Positions 22,111-34,206 of a stretch of 64,000 nt of DNA are shown one piece after another. The translations under genes were made by a program, and so were the position numbers. Source of the DNA: Cinclus cinclus (Eukaryota; Chordata; Aves; Passeriformes; Cinclidae); NCBI RefSeq assembly GCF_963662255.1, contig NC_085046.1, positions 135,575,392 through 135,639,391 on the forward strand, read 5' to 3'. Below the pieces are notes generated by a model. The model saw only the letters and a list, made by a program, of their open reading frames with translations, had not been told where the DNA came from and searched no databases. How positions within the stretch are numbered: position 1 is the first letter of the stretch; every line of letters starts with the position of its first letter.

Positions 22111-25100
22111 TGTAGAAAAACTTCCTAGTGTGCCCTCCCCGCACGGTAAAACCAGCACACAGGTACACTCCTATTTGTAATAATTTGAAGCAGTTTCAAT
22201 CCTAAACTTTTTCGCGCTTCCCCATTCAATGTCAGATCAGTATTCCAGACGTTTTTAAGACATGCCTTGCATAGTATATATTCTACACAGCAAAACCATC
22301 TACCCTTGACTGCTATGGAACAACTGAAGTAAATTTGAAAAGTGTCATATTACTTTGTTTAGCTAAGGATGTGTTTTTAAAGTAAGCTGTAAAATGTTGG
22401 CAAAAATACTTCCTTAATTTTGTATATGCTTAGAGAGCAAGGTAATCGATATGACAGACCTTGCATTTATGAAAAGTTGACTGACATGGTATATCATGTG
22501 TTCTTTCAAATAGCTTCAGTGACAGTGAAATTAAAAACTGCTAAAAGAAAACAAATTTATTGCCTTGAGGGCATGGTTATATACTAACATACCACATTAA
22601 TTCCACTCCAATAGATTTTTTTTTCCCCAACACTTATATGGAAGCGATTAATTGTATAATCAAGTTACTACAGCATCAAATTATTCTAATAGGATGTCAT
22701 TTTACATTGTTAATTTTTCTCCAGAAGACAAAATAATATAATTATTGAAACCACAGTGTCTGTATCTTTATCACACCACTGCGTGTCTCTCTTTGCTAAC
22801 ACTAAAAGTGTGAAATAATGGCTAATTTAAATCACTTTTATATTGGTATCCTACTGCTATTATGCAGTGTTCACATAATAAAAGTCAAATAAGGAGTTAA
22901 GAAATCCCCTTTTAAACTTATATTCTGAAAGCAGTAGAGAATCTTCATCAAAGGTGGAGAAGCTTCCATCATAAAGTGGGAGTTGATGTTGATTGCATTG
23001 TGACTGTCTGTTATTTTTCTGTAAATCCTGATCATAATTTTCTGTATAATTAAAGACAATTGAGATGAAAAGATAAGGAGGGAAATAAAACAAACAAAAA
23101 TAATTAATTGAAGTTAGTGATAAATTAGAAAGAAAAAATTTGTCCCTAAATGCTTTGAAATCAAACTGCATTTTGAAACAATTATATCCTCTTTTCATCT
23201 TCTACTCCCAAAACAGCTGAACCCAAACTATTAAAATATAAAAAGTCTAATTTAATGTTTCTTTTAAAATCAATATTTATACATTTTATAGCATATTTTT
23301 TTCAAATACTTGTGTTCTGTAATTACAAATGAACACACTCTAAGAAAAAAGAGCATAATAAATCTTTGTCCTACCTTGAAATGAAACTGTGATTATATCA
23401 ATATTAACTTCTAGACATCCCTATTCACGTCTTCCTTTTCACATCTAGAATTCTTTGCAGAACAATTATTTATACCATTCATTTTGTGGCTTTGTTCTGT
23501 CTCATAGTTTAGATACAATGGTTTATCACATCGACAACTAGGCTGTGTGGATCCATCCATTAAAGCTGCATCTACTTCATACACATTTATGCATGTAAAT
23601 CTCATACTTTATGAGACTAACTGCACTGATTTAACCTTTACCATTTTTACAATATCACAAATAGTATTTACCATTAAAGTGTTGTTCAGTTGTTGCTGTT
23701 TCCTTGTAACAGATTTCTGTTAAAAAACACAGTTAATGTTCAGAACCTACATATTTCATTTGATTCTAGAAGATATATACATTTGTGTATTTGGTCATTA
23801 TTTCTACTTCATGTTGCATTGAAATCAATCTCTTTATATTATGCATTTTTCATAGAAGAAACACAGTTTCACAATCTGTATTAGTACATCAATAAAGTAA
23901 AACCAAAAAAGACTGCTGACACCTAGTCATAATATTCCAAAGCCTAAAAGACATCTTCCAGTTTGACTTAGGAGTCCTCAGTGGTTTTATCTCTACATTT
24001 TCAACCAATTCCACAATCTCAGGAACTTGATATCTGACTTCTGTCTAATTCACTTAGGCTCAGGAAGATTGACACAATGGTACTTAAGAGCCCTCAGAAC
24101 CCAAATTCAGTAGTGCATCGCTAAATTATCTACCATAATATCTACTATTATCTACAGGAACAGCTCTTTCCACAGTGAAGCTTGCCATCTATATTTTGAA
24201 CTTATGAACATTGTGATGACCCCTTTTCTGTACGAGTTAATGAATAAGATTCAGAAATGTGTTTCAGGTCAGGGTCAAGCCATTCACCTTCCCAAAGAAA
24301 TTTCTTTACAAAGTCAATAAAAACATTGTCTATCACATCTTGAATCCATGAATAAATATTTCTTTGCAAACAATGTCAGAAGGAAAACAAGAGGGTTTTA
24401 GATTTTCCAGACCAGTCTCTGTTATGACCTGAGGTTTAAAGTAGCTCTCATGGGAGAGAAGAACCGTGGTTTGCATCCAAGTGTCCTATTTTCAGGGGAA
24501 GCATGCTACCTGCTGAGAGTTTGGAGCTCCTCAAACGGATTAATGTCATCTTATGGTAGTACGGCTAAGGTGGTAACTGTTGCAGCAGGGTGGGAATTGA
24601 GTCAATTTTAATGACTTCATAGCTGAATGCACAAGTGTAATTATCTTTAGCTACAAACTTGGCAATACCACTTATTTAATGAATTACTCTGGTGTTGCTG
24701 CTATTTTTTGATGCATCTTTCACTTATATCTTTCTTTTGCAAACACGTGTCTTTTTCTCTCTGAAATTCTATTGCCATCAATTTGTTTTTAAGAAAATGA
24801 AAGAATTGGTCAGTTAATTAAAATTAAATAATCATTTTTGAAGGGCTTTCTTTAGGATCTTCATTTTTCTGTGTTAATCTTTCTGATATATTTCTGAGAA
24901 TTGCATATAGTCAGTACTCCTGAAGAATATATGGTGGTCAGTGTTTCATACTACCATGTTTTTCAGCAGACTACACACATATGAGTTTGCATTTCTTTAG
25001 ATTCTGAATGTCCAAGATATATTCCTTAGCATCAAGTCTTTTGTTACAAATTTTCCTGTTTTTCATTTTATGGTAAGATCTGATGCCATGCAGAGTTTGT

Positions 25101-25590
25101 ATCACACCAGGGTCATAGCTGTCATTTTAGCTCACTGAGTTCAAACAAGATAACCAGCAAAAAGTCAGAAAAAATCATGAAACAGTTCATTTCTTCCATA
25201 AGAGTGTTGTATTTGTCTGGTAACAACAGTTCACAGTCATGTAAAATAGCTCTGGAGTTTAATGGATCTCTAATGGTTGCATTTGGAGAGCAAAACAATG
25301 TAAAAACTATTTTTTTTTCTCTTGTTTTCAGTATTTTGCACTTAGGTAGCTGTTATATAATAGGTACAAATTTCTTATAAAGAAATGGTTTGTCTTTAAG
25401 GTACAGGACAAAATTATAACTGGTATTCTTCTAAGTTGGAGTTTTGAGGATCACATGATTGACACTGTATTTTCTAAAAGCTTGTAGTAATTTTAAAAAT
25501 CACCCAACATGGCAAAAAAAAATTAAAATCAATATTTAGCAGTAAGATCTCATATTTTAGTTCAAATGTATATTGAATTTTAATATTTCA
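22111..25590. other. no gene seen; AT-rich spacer
   Basis: No recognised repeat or gene. The minus-strand frames at 22860-23198 are Phe/Tyr-rich products of AT-rich DNA without a domain. The stretch 24420-24660 is compositionally more balanced than its surroundings. Confidence 0.45.
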
Positions 25591-26660
25591 TAACTCTTTT
25601 GCCTCAGTCTTCACCAACAAGTGCTCCAGCCACACTACCCAATTCACAGAATTAAAAGGCAGCAACTGGGAGAATAAAGTACTGCCCACAGCAGAAGACC
25701 AGGTGCAAGAATGCCTAAGGAACTGGAAACAGCAGAAGTCCATGGGATCTGGTAAGATGTGTCCAGGGGTTCTGAAGAAACAGGCAAATGCTAAACAACT
25801 GTCCTTCATGCTTGGACAGTTATGACAGACTGGTAACATTTGGACTGGAAAGGGGGATGACACCAAGTTGTGTGCTGTGGTTATACTCTAGAGGGAAGGG
25901 ATACCATCCTGAGTGACTTTGACAGGCTTGAGAGGTGGGCCTGTGTGAAACTGAGCAAGTTTCTAAAGGCAAGAAGGCTGATTCCTGTATCTGGCTCTGG
26001 ACAATCCCGAACATGGATTCACACTGAGCAGAAAGTAGATTGAGAGCAGCCTTGAGCAGAAGAACTTGAGGATATTGGTGAATGAAAATCTGAATATGAC
26101 CCTGCAATGTGCACTCACAACCCAGAAAGTCAACCACATCCTGGGTTGCATCAAAAGCAGCTTGACCAACAGGCTGAGAGGATGTAATTCTCCCCCTCTG
26201 CTCCTCTCATGAGCCTCCCACCTGGAGTTCTGCATCCACCTCTAGAGCCCCCAACATAAGAAACATGTGGACCTCTTGAAGTATGTCCAGAGGAGGGCCA
26301 TGATATGACCAGAGGCTGGAGCAAGCAGATATTCTCTGAAGAGAGGCTGAGAGAGATGGAGTTGTTCAGCCTGGAGAAGAGTCCACGGACACCTTAAAGA
26401 AGCTCTCCAATACCCAAAAGGGGTTAGAGTAAAGAAGCCCTTTATTATGTAGTACAACGATAGGACAAGAGGGAATAACTTTAAACTGAAAGGCAGTAGG
26501 TTTAGATTAAATATTAGGAAGAAACCCTTTAGAGGTGGTGAGACGCTGAAACACATCCAGAAGTGACTTGCATCCCTGGAAGTATTCCAGATCAGGCTGG
26601 ATGGGGCTCTGACCATTCTGGTCCTGTGGAGGATGTCCCTTCCAACTGTTCTATTATTCT
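25591..26660 (+). mobile_element. CR1 LINE with internal deletion
   Basis: It starts with the CTTTTGCCTCAGTCTTCACC block and AGTCCATGGGATCTGGTAAG (pre-RT), then jumps near 25800-25860 to the post-RT block GACACCAAGTTGTGTGC. It continues through CTTGAGAGGTGGGCCTGTGT to the 3' UTR, where GGAGGATGTCCCTTCCAACT marks the end. Most of the RT core is missing. Frames are disrupted. Confidence 0.85.
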
Positions 26661-29600
26661 CAAGTGATATATTTCCCTGGGAAGGGACTTACCTATCCAT
26701 TGCTGTAAACAGGCTGCAAGGCTAGATATAAAAGCTGTATGGAAAAACTCAAGATGTTTTTATGTTATAGTTTTTAATCCTTATCTAAATGAGAACTGTC
26801 GTAGTAAACTTACCAATGCACTGTACATAATTGCTGTATTCAGAGACTATGACAGAACAGGACCCTCAGCAATCAAAAACTCTTTATACAGCAAGCCCAA
26901 GTAATATGAATTTCCCCTTTTATTTTCAATTTTATATGTTTTTTTAGTCAGTTCATGTTAATTCATTTTCTCCCCCAGTTTTATTTTGCTTTGTGTTTCT
27001 TTAATTTCAGGGATAGCTTCACATGAATCCCCCAGAAAGTGCCGCTGCCATTTGCTAAAATATTAGTGTGACTACTAAGCATGGATTTATCAGAGCTATT
27101 TCAACAGAAAATATCTTGAAACTAATTCCGGACTTGTATGATTCAAGCAATTATGCCTGTTATGGGACTTTTTTTTATTCTCTTTGAGAAAAAATATGAC
27201 ACAGAATTTCTCAGTGTCAATGAACTGATGGAATTTGAAACATGCAAAATATTTAGTCTGTCACATACCCTTGGTCACAGCACAGTATTCCCCTTTATTT
27301 GAACCAGTTCTGTGTTTTACAGATCAATATGCCGTGCTGATAAAATCGTGTCACATAGTCTGCAGAGAAGTCTGGTTTGATTCACACCTCTGATAGACCT
27401 ACAGAGTTACCAATCTGTTCACCCCCTGTGGGGTCCACAAACAGATCCACTGTACACTCTCAGTTCTCTCATTCAGGACTGTAATCCAGATTACTCTATG
27501 TCTACAAATGAGCAATACTGCATCCAACCTGAATATTGCATATAGCTAGCATTATCAAGGGGAAAATTTTAATTTATTTACATCCTGTAATTAGAATCCC
27601 TAACACCCCTGAGAGCTTTTGGACTTAAAAGAATCTGCCTTAAAGGAAACTAAACAACATCCTACTGTCATCTAAAGGTTTAAAGCAAAGATTTTCTGAT
27701 GGTAGACTCACCCATGTGAAGCTATATATTGAGTGAAAGCAAGAAAAAGTAAGTGACCTAATTATGATGTGATCATAAGAAGTCAAGTCACATTTCTCAG
27801 TTTCAGGAAAGGTTATTTGATGTCTTTGTTATTAAAACCTCACTCTAAGATTATATCACCTGTTCTACATGTTTACATTTTAGAACAATTATATTTTCAT
27901 AAGGTTTTCCTCTGAAACTTCCTCTTTGGACACAATGCTGGACAGCATTAACCTTTTAATTTTACTTTTTGTTCCAGAAATACAAATGAAAAGGTACTTT
28001 AAAGGTATTTTTTTCCTAAACATATAAATTAATATTAAAGCTCTCTGTATAGAATCCACTCAACTGATAGATATACTAGACAGATATGTTTACATCACAT
28101 TCTGAGGTGTTTTTAATGAGTTCCACTAAAGCAACTTAATATAAAACCTCCATTCTTTTAAAACTGTTATGAAAAGCTTCGTCTAAAATTGATGTTTTTC
28201 CATTCTATTCTTTCACAGAAAACTTTGCAACTTTTCCTGTGGCACTGAACAATCTGTCTTCACTTGTGTCTCTATAAAAATCTTTTCAATAGTTCTCTTC
28301 CCCACTTAATCTAAATTTATCCCAGTTTACCATTGTCCTTCTCCTAATGTAATGCCAGTCTTGCATACCCACAGTATTTATTTAACCATGGCGACACAGA
28401 AACTGTTGTCTTGTTTGATCATGAACATAATTCCTCAAGACATCCACTTGCATGCATCACTAAATAACAGTTTCTCCTCCCTCAAATATGTCTCAGCCTC
28501 ACTTTTGGAATCAAAAAAGTTAAAAAAAAAACAATGGAAATAGTATCAGAGTCATTAAGTCCTAGACACAAAATTCTACTGTTGTACCAGAAGATTCAAG
28601 GACCTAAAGCCAGCAGTGTGTGTGGAAAACAAAGCAAAAAAAATATTAATTATCTTTGTGTTTCTAGGAAACCATAGCAATCTGTAAAGAATTATTCCCT
28701 TGACGTCAATGTAACTTGAAGACACTTCTTTGCAGGACTTGGTTTATACTAAGAAAAAATGAATTAAATTGAAAAATTAACTGTCACTCAGTCAAAAATT
28801 GTGACAATAAAGGAATATAAATTATGATGCCACATACACAGTAGCTATTTTATTAATTTTTCGTGGTCTATTTTGAATCTTATTGGATTATGGATTTTTT
28901 TTTACTTTCATTAGAAAAATAAACAAGTCAAAATTGTTCCAATATCATGTCTTGCCCAATGCTTCTGAGATTGATCCAAGATGTTCACACATGCAATACT
29001 GTTCAAACACTATTGCTAAGTGTCAATTTGCATAAAATTGAAAGCAATTTTATACACTAAGAATGCAAATAATCTGAAATATGCTGCAGTTATTAGTGTG
29101 ACTGCTAGTTCTTCATAGTCGACAAAAGTCTATGGTGCTGTCATATGGCAGATTTTACAGATCACAAGAACACCTACAAGTCCTCTTAAAGCATTATAGG
29201 AGTATATCCCATTTTTTTTATTTTCAGAATGAGTTAATTACCAGCAGCTGCCCTTCTGATAGTAGTGAGCTATCAGATATTAATAACAAATTTTAAAAAG
29301 AGATAACAGTATCTTATTTCTGTGTGTTTGTGTGTGGGTATGTATACTTACTCTTCTGAATTTTGTGTTATATTTTAAGGGAATGAAAGAATCTAAGATG
29401 TTTTCAAAGACCAACATGAAGAAATGTTGCTGTATTAAGAAATAAAGTCTGAACAAATAGTGTCTTAGAAATGCAGTTTATAGTACAATGTGATTTTATT
29501 TTTTATTTTCTTCTGGAAACCAGTTTACTGATACCGTTATGGTAACAACCAATTAACTTTTTTCAAAAAGCAGCATTTCTGGGTGTAATGCAAATAAGCA

Positions 29601-30745
29601 AGGTTCTGATTTTAAAACTGAGCTTTGAAAGTTAACATTTATTTCACTGGAAAAGTAATGATTTATTTTGCTTTAAACTCTGTAGTAGTACTATTGTTAA
29701 AGCATTTATTTTTATTTATCACAATGCAGACTATTGTAATCTGATTTATAGAACAGTTTTCAAAATAGGAACTATTCTGAAAAAAAAATAAAACCACAAT
29801 AGATTGGCAGAGGCATGCACATTCAGATGTGCCTCTCTCAGTGATAAGTAGAGAGAGACAAAAAAAAAAATGACATAACTATTTAGCTATTTATTGTTTT
29901 TCTTCAAAAAGTCTTGGATTTCACCAAACCTTAAAATAAGCAGAAGACCAGATCCAGCACAAGACTCAGACACCTAAATGTATTTCAGGGGAAAATGAAA
30001 CATAAAAAGAAAACAAAAAAACTTACCAAAAATCAGTTTTAAAAATCCCCAACAAAACACAAACCATGTCAAAGAAACAACACCCCCCAAACCCCCCTCA
30101 AGGAAAAACAAAACCAAGCCAAAACAACCAAACCCACCCACCCACCAACCAATCAACCATCCAACCAACCAACTGAAATAATTGGGAACAGTAAAGGGAT
30201 TCTTCATATTCCCAAATTTGTTTTTAATTTATGTATTTTAAACATGGAAACCTTGCAGGCAGAAACCATAAAGAACAAATGTGTTATTTTTAAATCTTCA
30301 GGTAAACATTCCAGAAAATTTTCAAAAACTTAAATCAAATTGAGCAATAATTGAAGGAACTATTCATATTGTTTTGGTTTAAGTCTGAGCATCTATCTTT
30401 TGCTAAAACTTCAGGTGGACCGGTATGTGAACCAAAATAGGAAAGTTCAGCTTGTAAAATCTTGCAGCTCAACAGCAAAAAAAATGAGATCTAAGACTGA
30501 TTTCTAAAGTTTTTAAACTCTCGAGTCTAGTACTTCATACTATTAAAGAAAGGCGTATTTGACATGACCTGTGAAAACCAGCCTGCAGTCCCATTCTCTA
30601 AGATATATGCTCACAGTTCATCCTTCCAAGTAGGAAATGAAATGTGATAATAAACCTAATACTTGTAGAGGTGCAAGGTAATGATATGGTGGGCTCCTGA
30701 TGAGCAATTTAAGCAATTCCCTAAAGATACGTGAATTAACAATGT
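26661..30745. other. no gene seen; AT-rich spacer
   Basis: No recognisable gene or transposon. It contains short A runs and the A/C-rich patch at 30010-30173. Confidence 0.5.
30010..30173. repeat. A/C-rich low-complexity with (CCAA/CCCA)n core
   Basis: The plus strand is almost free of G and T between about 30090 and 30173, and 30127-30173 consists of CCCA, CCAA and TCAA tetramers. The complementary strand is G/T-rich, which makes a spurious Trp/Gly/Val-rich minus-strand frame. Confidence 0.75.
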
Positions 30746-31352
30746 GTGCTGTACACAGCTGATCCAGAACAGTGCAGCCAGCAGGACTAGGAAGCGATCA
30801 TCTCCCTGTACTCAGCAGTGCTGAGGCCACACATGGAGTGCTGCATTCACTTCTGGGCCTCTCACTTTGTAAAGGACATTGAGGTGCTGGAGCGTGTCCA
30901 GAGAAGGACAACAAGGGCACCTCATGAAGGGTCTAGGAAACATGTCATATGAGGAATGGCTGAGGGAGTTGGGTTTCTTGGTCTCGAGGAGACTCAGGGA
31001 ATCTCACTCCTCTCCACAAGTACCTCAAAGGAGTATGTAGCAAGGTTTGTAACTGGTCTCCTCTGCTGTGCCTGCAGTGAGGGGACCAGGAAGAATGACC
31101 TTAAGGTGAGAAAGGGGAAGAAATTCAGTTTAGGTATTGTCACTGTCAGGTGGTCAGGCATTGTAATAGGTTGGTCTGGGAGGTTGTCACCTCTCTGGAG
31201 TCACCCTGCCTGGAGGTGTGTAAGAGATGTTTAGACCTGGGTGTTGTGGTTTAGTGGTTCAGGGACTACTGTGGTAGTACTGAGTTGATGGTTGGAATTG
31301 ATGATCTTGAAGGTCTCTTCCAACCCTGATGATTCAATGATGCTATAGTATT
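30746..31352 (+). mobile_element. CR1 LINE 3' fragment
   Basis: CTGAGGCCACACATGGAGTG, AGGTGCTGGAGCGTGTCCAG and TTGAAGGTCTCTTCCAACCC, followed by GATTCAATGATGCTAT, are in the order of a CR1 3' end. The segment GTGGTTTAGTGGTTC near 31247 is part of this CR1 tail and not a tRNA B box. Confidence 0.85.
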
Positions 31353-31699
31353 AGTACATGTTTCCAGGCTAAAGGTTGAAGGTGGCATGTAGGATTTGAT
31401 GGCAGAAAGAGATAAAATCTTATGCAGATCTTGATATCTGAAATCCATTAAGACCTTGAGATGTCCTATTAATATTTCCATTTCAACTGGACTTCAGCCA
31501 TAATGCAACATAAATACCCAGTATTGGTATTTCCTGATCGTTTGTTCAAGCCAGAGAATTAAGACATCAATTATTCATAATTCCACACTTTTAGTAGTGA
31601 GAATTTATGGTGACAGATACTGTTAATGGGCTTAGAAAATTTTCAGACTTTTGTGGAATAAGGCTGTGTTTTTAATTTACTAATGTTTGTTATATATAG

Positions 31700-31720
31700 C
31701 AGTGCTAAGTGTTAGCACTG
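31700..31720. repeat. perfect 9-bp hairpin with 3-nt loop
   Basis: CAGTGCTAA, GTG, TTAGCACTG. It is followed 11 nt later by the A-rich tract. No terminator or ncRNA role can be assigned. Confidence 0.85.
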
Positions 31721-31731
31721 GAGAAAAGGAC

Positions 31732-31783
31732 CAAAAAAAAAACAAACCACAAAACCAAACCAAACCAAAACAAAACAAAAAAA
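31732..31783. repeat. A-rich (CAAA/CCAAA)n low-complexity tract
   Basis: An A run followed by irregular ACCAAACCAAACCAAAACAA units. Confidence 0.8.
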
Positions 31784-32869
31784 TCCAGACAAGCTCTTCT
31801 ACATAGATGAGAACTGATTAGAAATAGATATTTAAGTATTTATCTTTTCCCTCGCCAAACAAGCAGGCAAAGCCTTTACAGTCTTCACTTCATAACAGTC
31901 ATGTTATTAAGTGTCCATATTTCTGACACTGGGCATATGTGCCATGGGGAACATTTCAGAGGTGTAATTTATATTGCAGCTCTTTCCTAGAATAAAGATT
32001 TCATGTATTATTTTTTCTCTGGCTTGCAGTTTGAGCACTAAGTTCATTGTAAAAGAAGCATTAGTAATTACGATAGTGCAAAATTATGGTATAGATAAAT
32101 ATTATTTTTAGTTACTTGCCTACAAATCCTAATAAAAGCATGGGTAGATTAATAAAAGTATAAAATCTAAAGGAAACAGTGCAGTCAGATACATTACAGT
32201 TTGAAGGGAGATGAGAAGAGAGTATTACAAAAGCCTAGCTCTTTCAAATTCTCATATATTTGTAAGGCTGTTTTAAACTGAATTTATTTCCATTTTGTTT
32301 CATTACATGTGACAGAACTTGCTAAAAAGATGACATGCCAAGACTAAGAAGTCAGCTTCTGGTTGGGATACATTATGCGATCAGACTGAGCTGCAGGGCA
32401 CTGATGAAGAGCTAATCTGAACCCCCTGCTGTAAAAGAAAATCAGGTAACAGAGGCCATAGAGGCCAAATTCATCTGGTAATTAGTTCTGTACCCAGAAA
32501 CTACAACAGTCATTTAAGATCTTACAGAGGATACTCTTCTCTTCTGCCTGTGAACTCTTCTCCCTTCTTTTCAGACCTTTGATCTGTATGAAACTTATTT
32601 TGCAGCTTTTTGACTGCATGAAAATTGTGGAAAATGGTTTAGAATCATGAAGTGTTGCTATAACTACTTGACAGTGCTCTGCTTAGATAATCATGAATTT
32701 CCATACTAACCTGTGACCAGCTGGAAGCCAACAGGATCTCTTCCATTTACATGGAACAAATTCCTGTTGTGTTCTATGAAATTCAAAAAAAAAAATAGGC
32801 TTTTATTATATATCTCAGCCCCTGCTCTCAAAGCAACAATTCATGCAGAAGTCCAGAGAAGCAGACTTT

Positions 32870-34200
32870 AATCATGGGGTGGATTATGGTGGTGTATTCC
32901 CCCTGCCAGGCCTCTGGGCTAAGCCCCTCTTGAACTTAACTGAAACACTGTCTGTGTGTGGCCCAGAACAGTTGCCTTAATGAGCACCTGCTTTTTAATG
33001 AACAGCCTTGGAAACTTACTTTTACTTACCTGAATAAAAACCCAAGTGGGATAACATTTTTGTCATTGAACCTGCAAAGGAAGTTACTGAGTCAAATTGA
33101 GGCCAGGATGGAAAATTATTAAGACTAAAGCCCAGCCTTGGGACATTATAAACAGTGGTCCAAAGTGAGACCCTTTGAGCTCTCAATTCCCAGAAGATAA
33201 AGTATATGTCTCAAGCACTGATAACTGGATTGCTTTGAAGTCAACCAAGGACTGTTGGTATTAACATACCATAAGTACGGAAAAGGGGGGCAAATGGACA
33301 GAGAGGCCAAGCAACACTTTCCTGGGAAAAACATCGTTCTTGTTGTTTCTGGAGATAAACACGATGCAGTACAGGGCAAGTACAAGAATTAGGCAAAAAG
33401 TAGGCATGAACAATAGGGGTGGATAAAGACTACCAAGGACCCTGAAGCCTTCTACCCGTATCCAAAGTGAACTTAAAAACAGACTGTGCATGATAGCTAA
33501 TTTGAATAAAACCTGAGAAACCTATCTTCCAACTGGAGAAATTCTGTCCATAAAAAGAAACCCTCTCCAAGCCCAGGTGGGGCCTCCAGGATGCTGAAGC
33601 AGCTTTCTGCTTCTCTTCTCTTCTCTTCTCTTCTCTTCTCTTCTCTTCTCTTCTCTTCTCTTCTCTTCTCTTCTCTTCTCTTCTCTTCTCTTCTCTTCTC
33701 TTCTCTTCTCTTCTCTTCTCTTCTCTTCTCTTCTCTTCTCTTCTCTTCTCTCCTCTCCTCTCCTCTCCTCTCCTCTCCTCTCCTCTCCTCTCCTCTCCTC
33801 TCCTCTCCTCTCCTCTCTTCTCCTCTCCTCTCCCTCTCCTCTCCTCTCCTCTCCTCTCCTCTCCTCTCCTCTCCTCTCCTCTCCTCTCCTCTCCTCTCCT
33901 CTCCTCTCCTCTCCTCTCCGCTTTTTTCCCCTCTTTCTCTTTCTCTTTCTCTTTCTCTTTCTCTTTCTCTTTCTCTTTCTCTTTCTCTTTCTCTTTCTCT
34001 TTCTCTTTCTCTTTCTCTTTCCCTTTCCCTTTCCCTTTCCCTTTCCCTTTCTCTTTCTTTCCTCTCCTTTTCTCTTTTTTTCCTCTTCTTTCTTTTTTCT
34101 TTCTCTGTTTCTGTGTGTGAGGGTGTATGCATCTCTCCTTCCCCTTCTTTCCTACCGCTTTTTGAATTAATTTCTTCCTTTTTCTTTTCTCTTTCACCCT
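32870..34200 (+). mobile_element. probable LTR-derived region hosting a pyrimidine microsatellite
   Basis: From about 32870 the sequence looks like an avian LTR U3: GTGTATTCCCCCTGCCAGGC and TGCCTTAATGAGCACCTGC, then a TATAAA box at 33147-33152 followed by AGTGGTCCAAAGTGAGACCC and TTTGAGCTCTCAATTCCC. The pyrimidine tract starts about 460 bp after the TATA box. Beyond it, TACCGCTTTTTGAATTAATT could be a decayed polyadenylation region. The ends are not defined and no duplication was found, so the assignment is tentative. Confidence 0.4.
33610..34106. repeat. homopyrimidine array, about 497 nt
   Basis: The blocks run in order: (TTCTC) x28 without error at 33611-33750; (TCCTC)n at 33751-33919 with two irregular units near 33816 and 33831; (CTCTTT) x15 at 33931-34020; (CCCTTT) x5 at 34021-34050; then irregular T/C to 34106. 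The only purine inside is G at 33920. The complementary strand is all purine. Long Leu/Ser and Arg/Glu/Lys frames across it are artefacts. Confidence 0.95.
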
Positions 34201-34206
34201 AGTGCT

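Larger units (their letters stand above)
31353..32860. other. no gene seen; spacer with one hairpin
   Basis: AT-rich. It holds the 9-bp perfect hairpin at 31700-31720 and the A/C-rich tract at 31732-31783. No gene or transposon is recognised. Confidence 0.5.

Noticed and set aside
29974..30207. 77-codon minus ORF rich in Trp, Gly and Phe
   Set aside because: Caused by the A/C-rich low-complexity patch on the plus strand.
31240..31310. tRNA-like B box (TGGTTCAGGGACTAC)
   Set aside because: It is part of the CR1 3' tail; there is no A box or cloverleaf at the right distance.
33430..34202. Long ORFs on both strands (up to 255 codons) over the pyrimidine array
   Set aside because: They are translations of 5- and 6-bp microsatellites (Arg/Glu/Lys or Leu/Ser repeats), with no start context and no domain.
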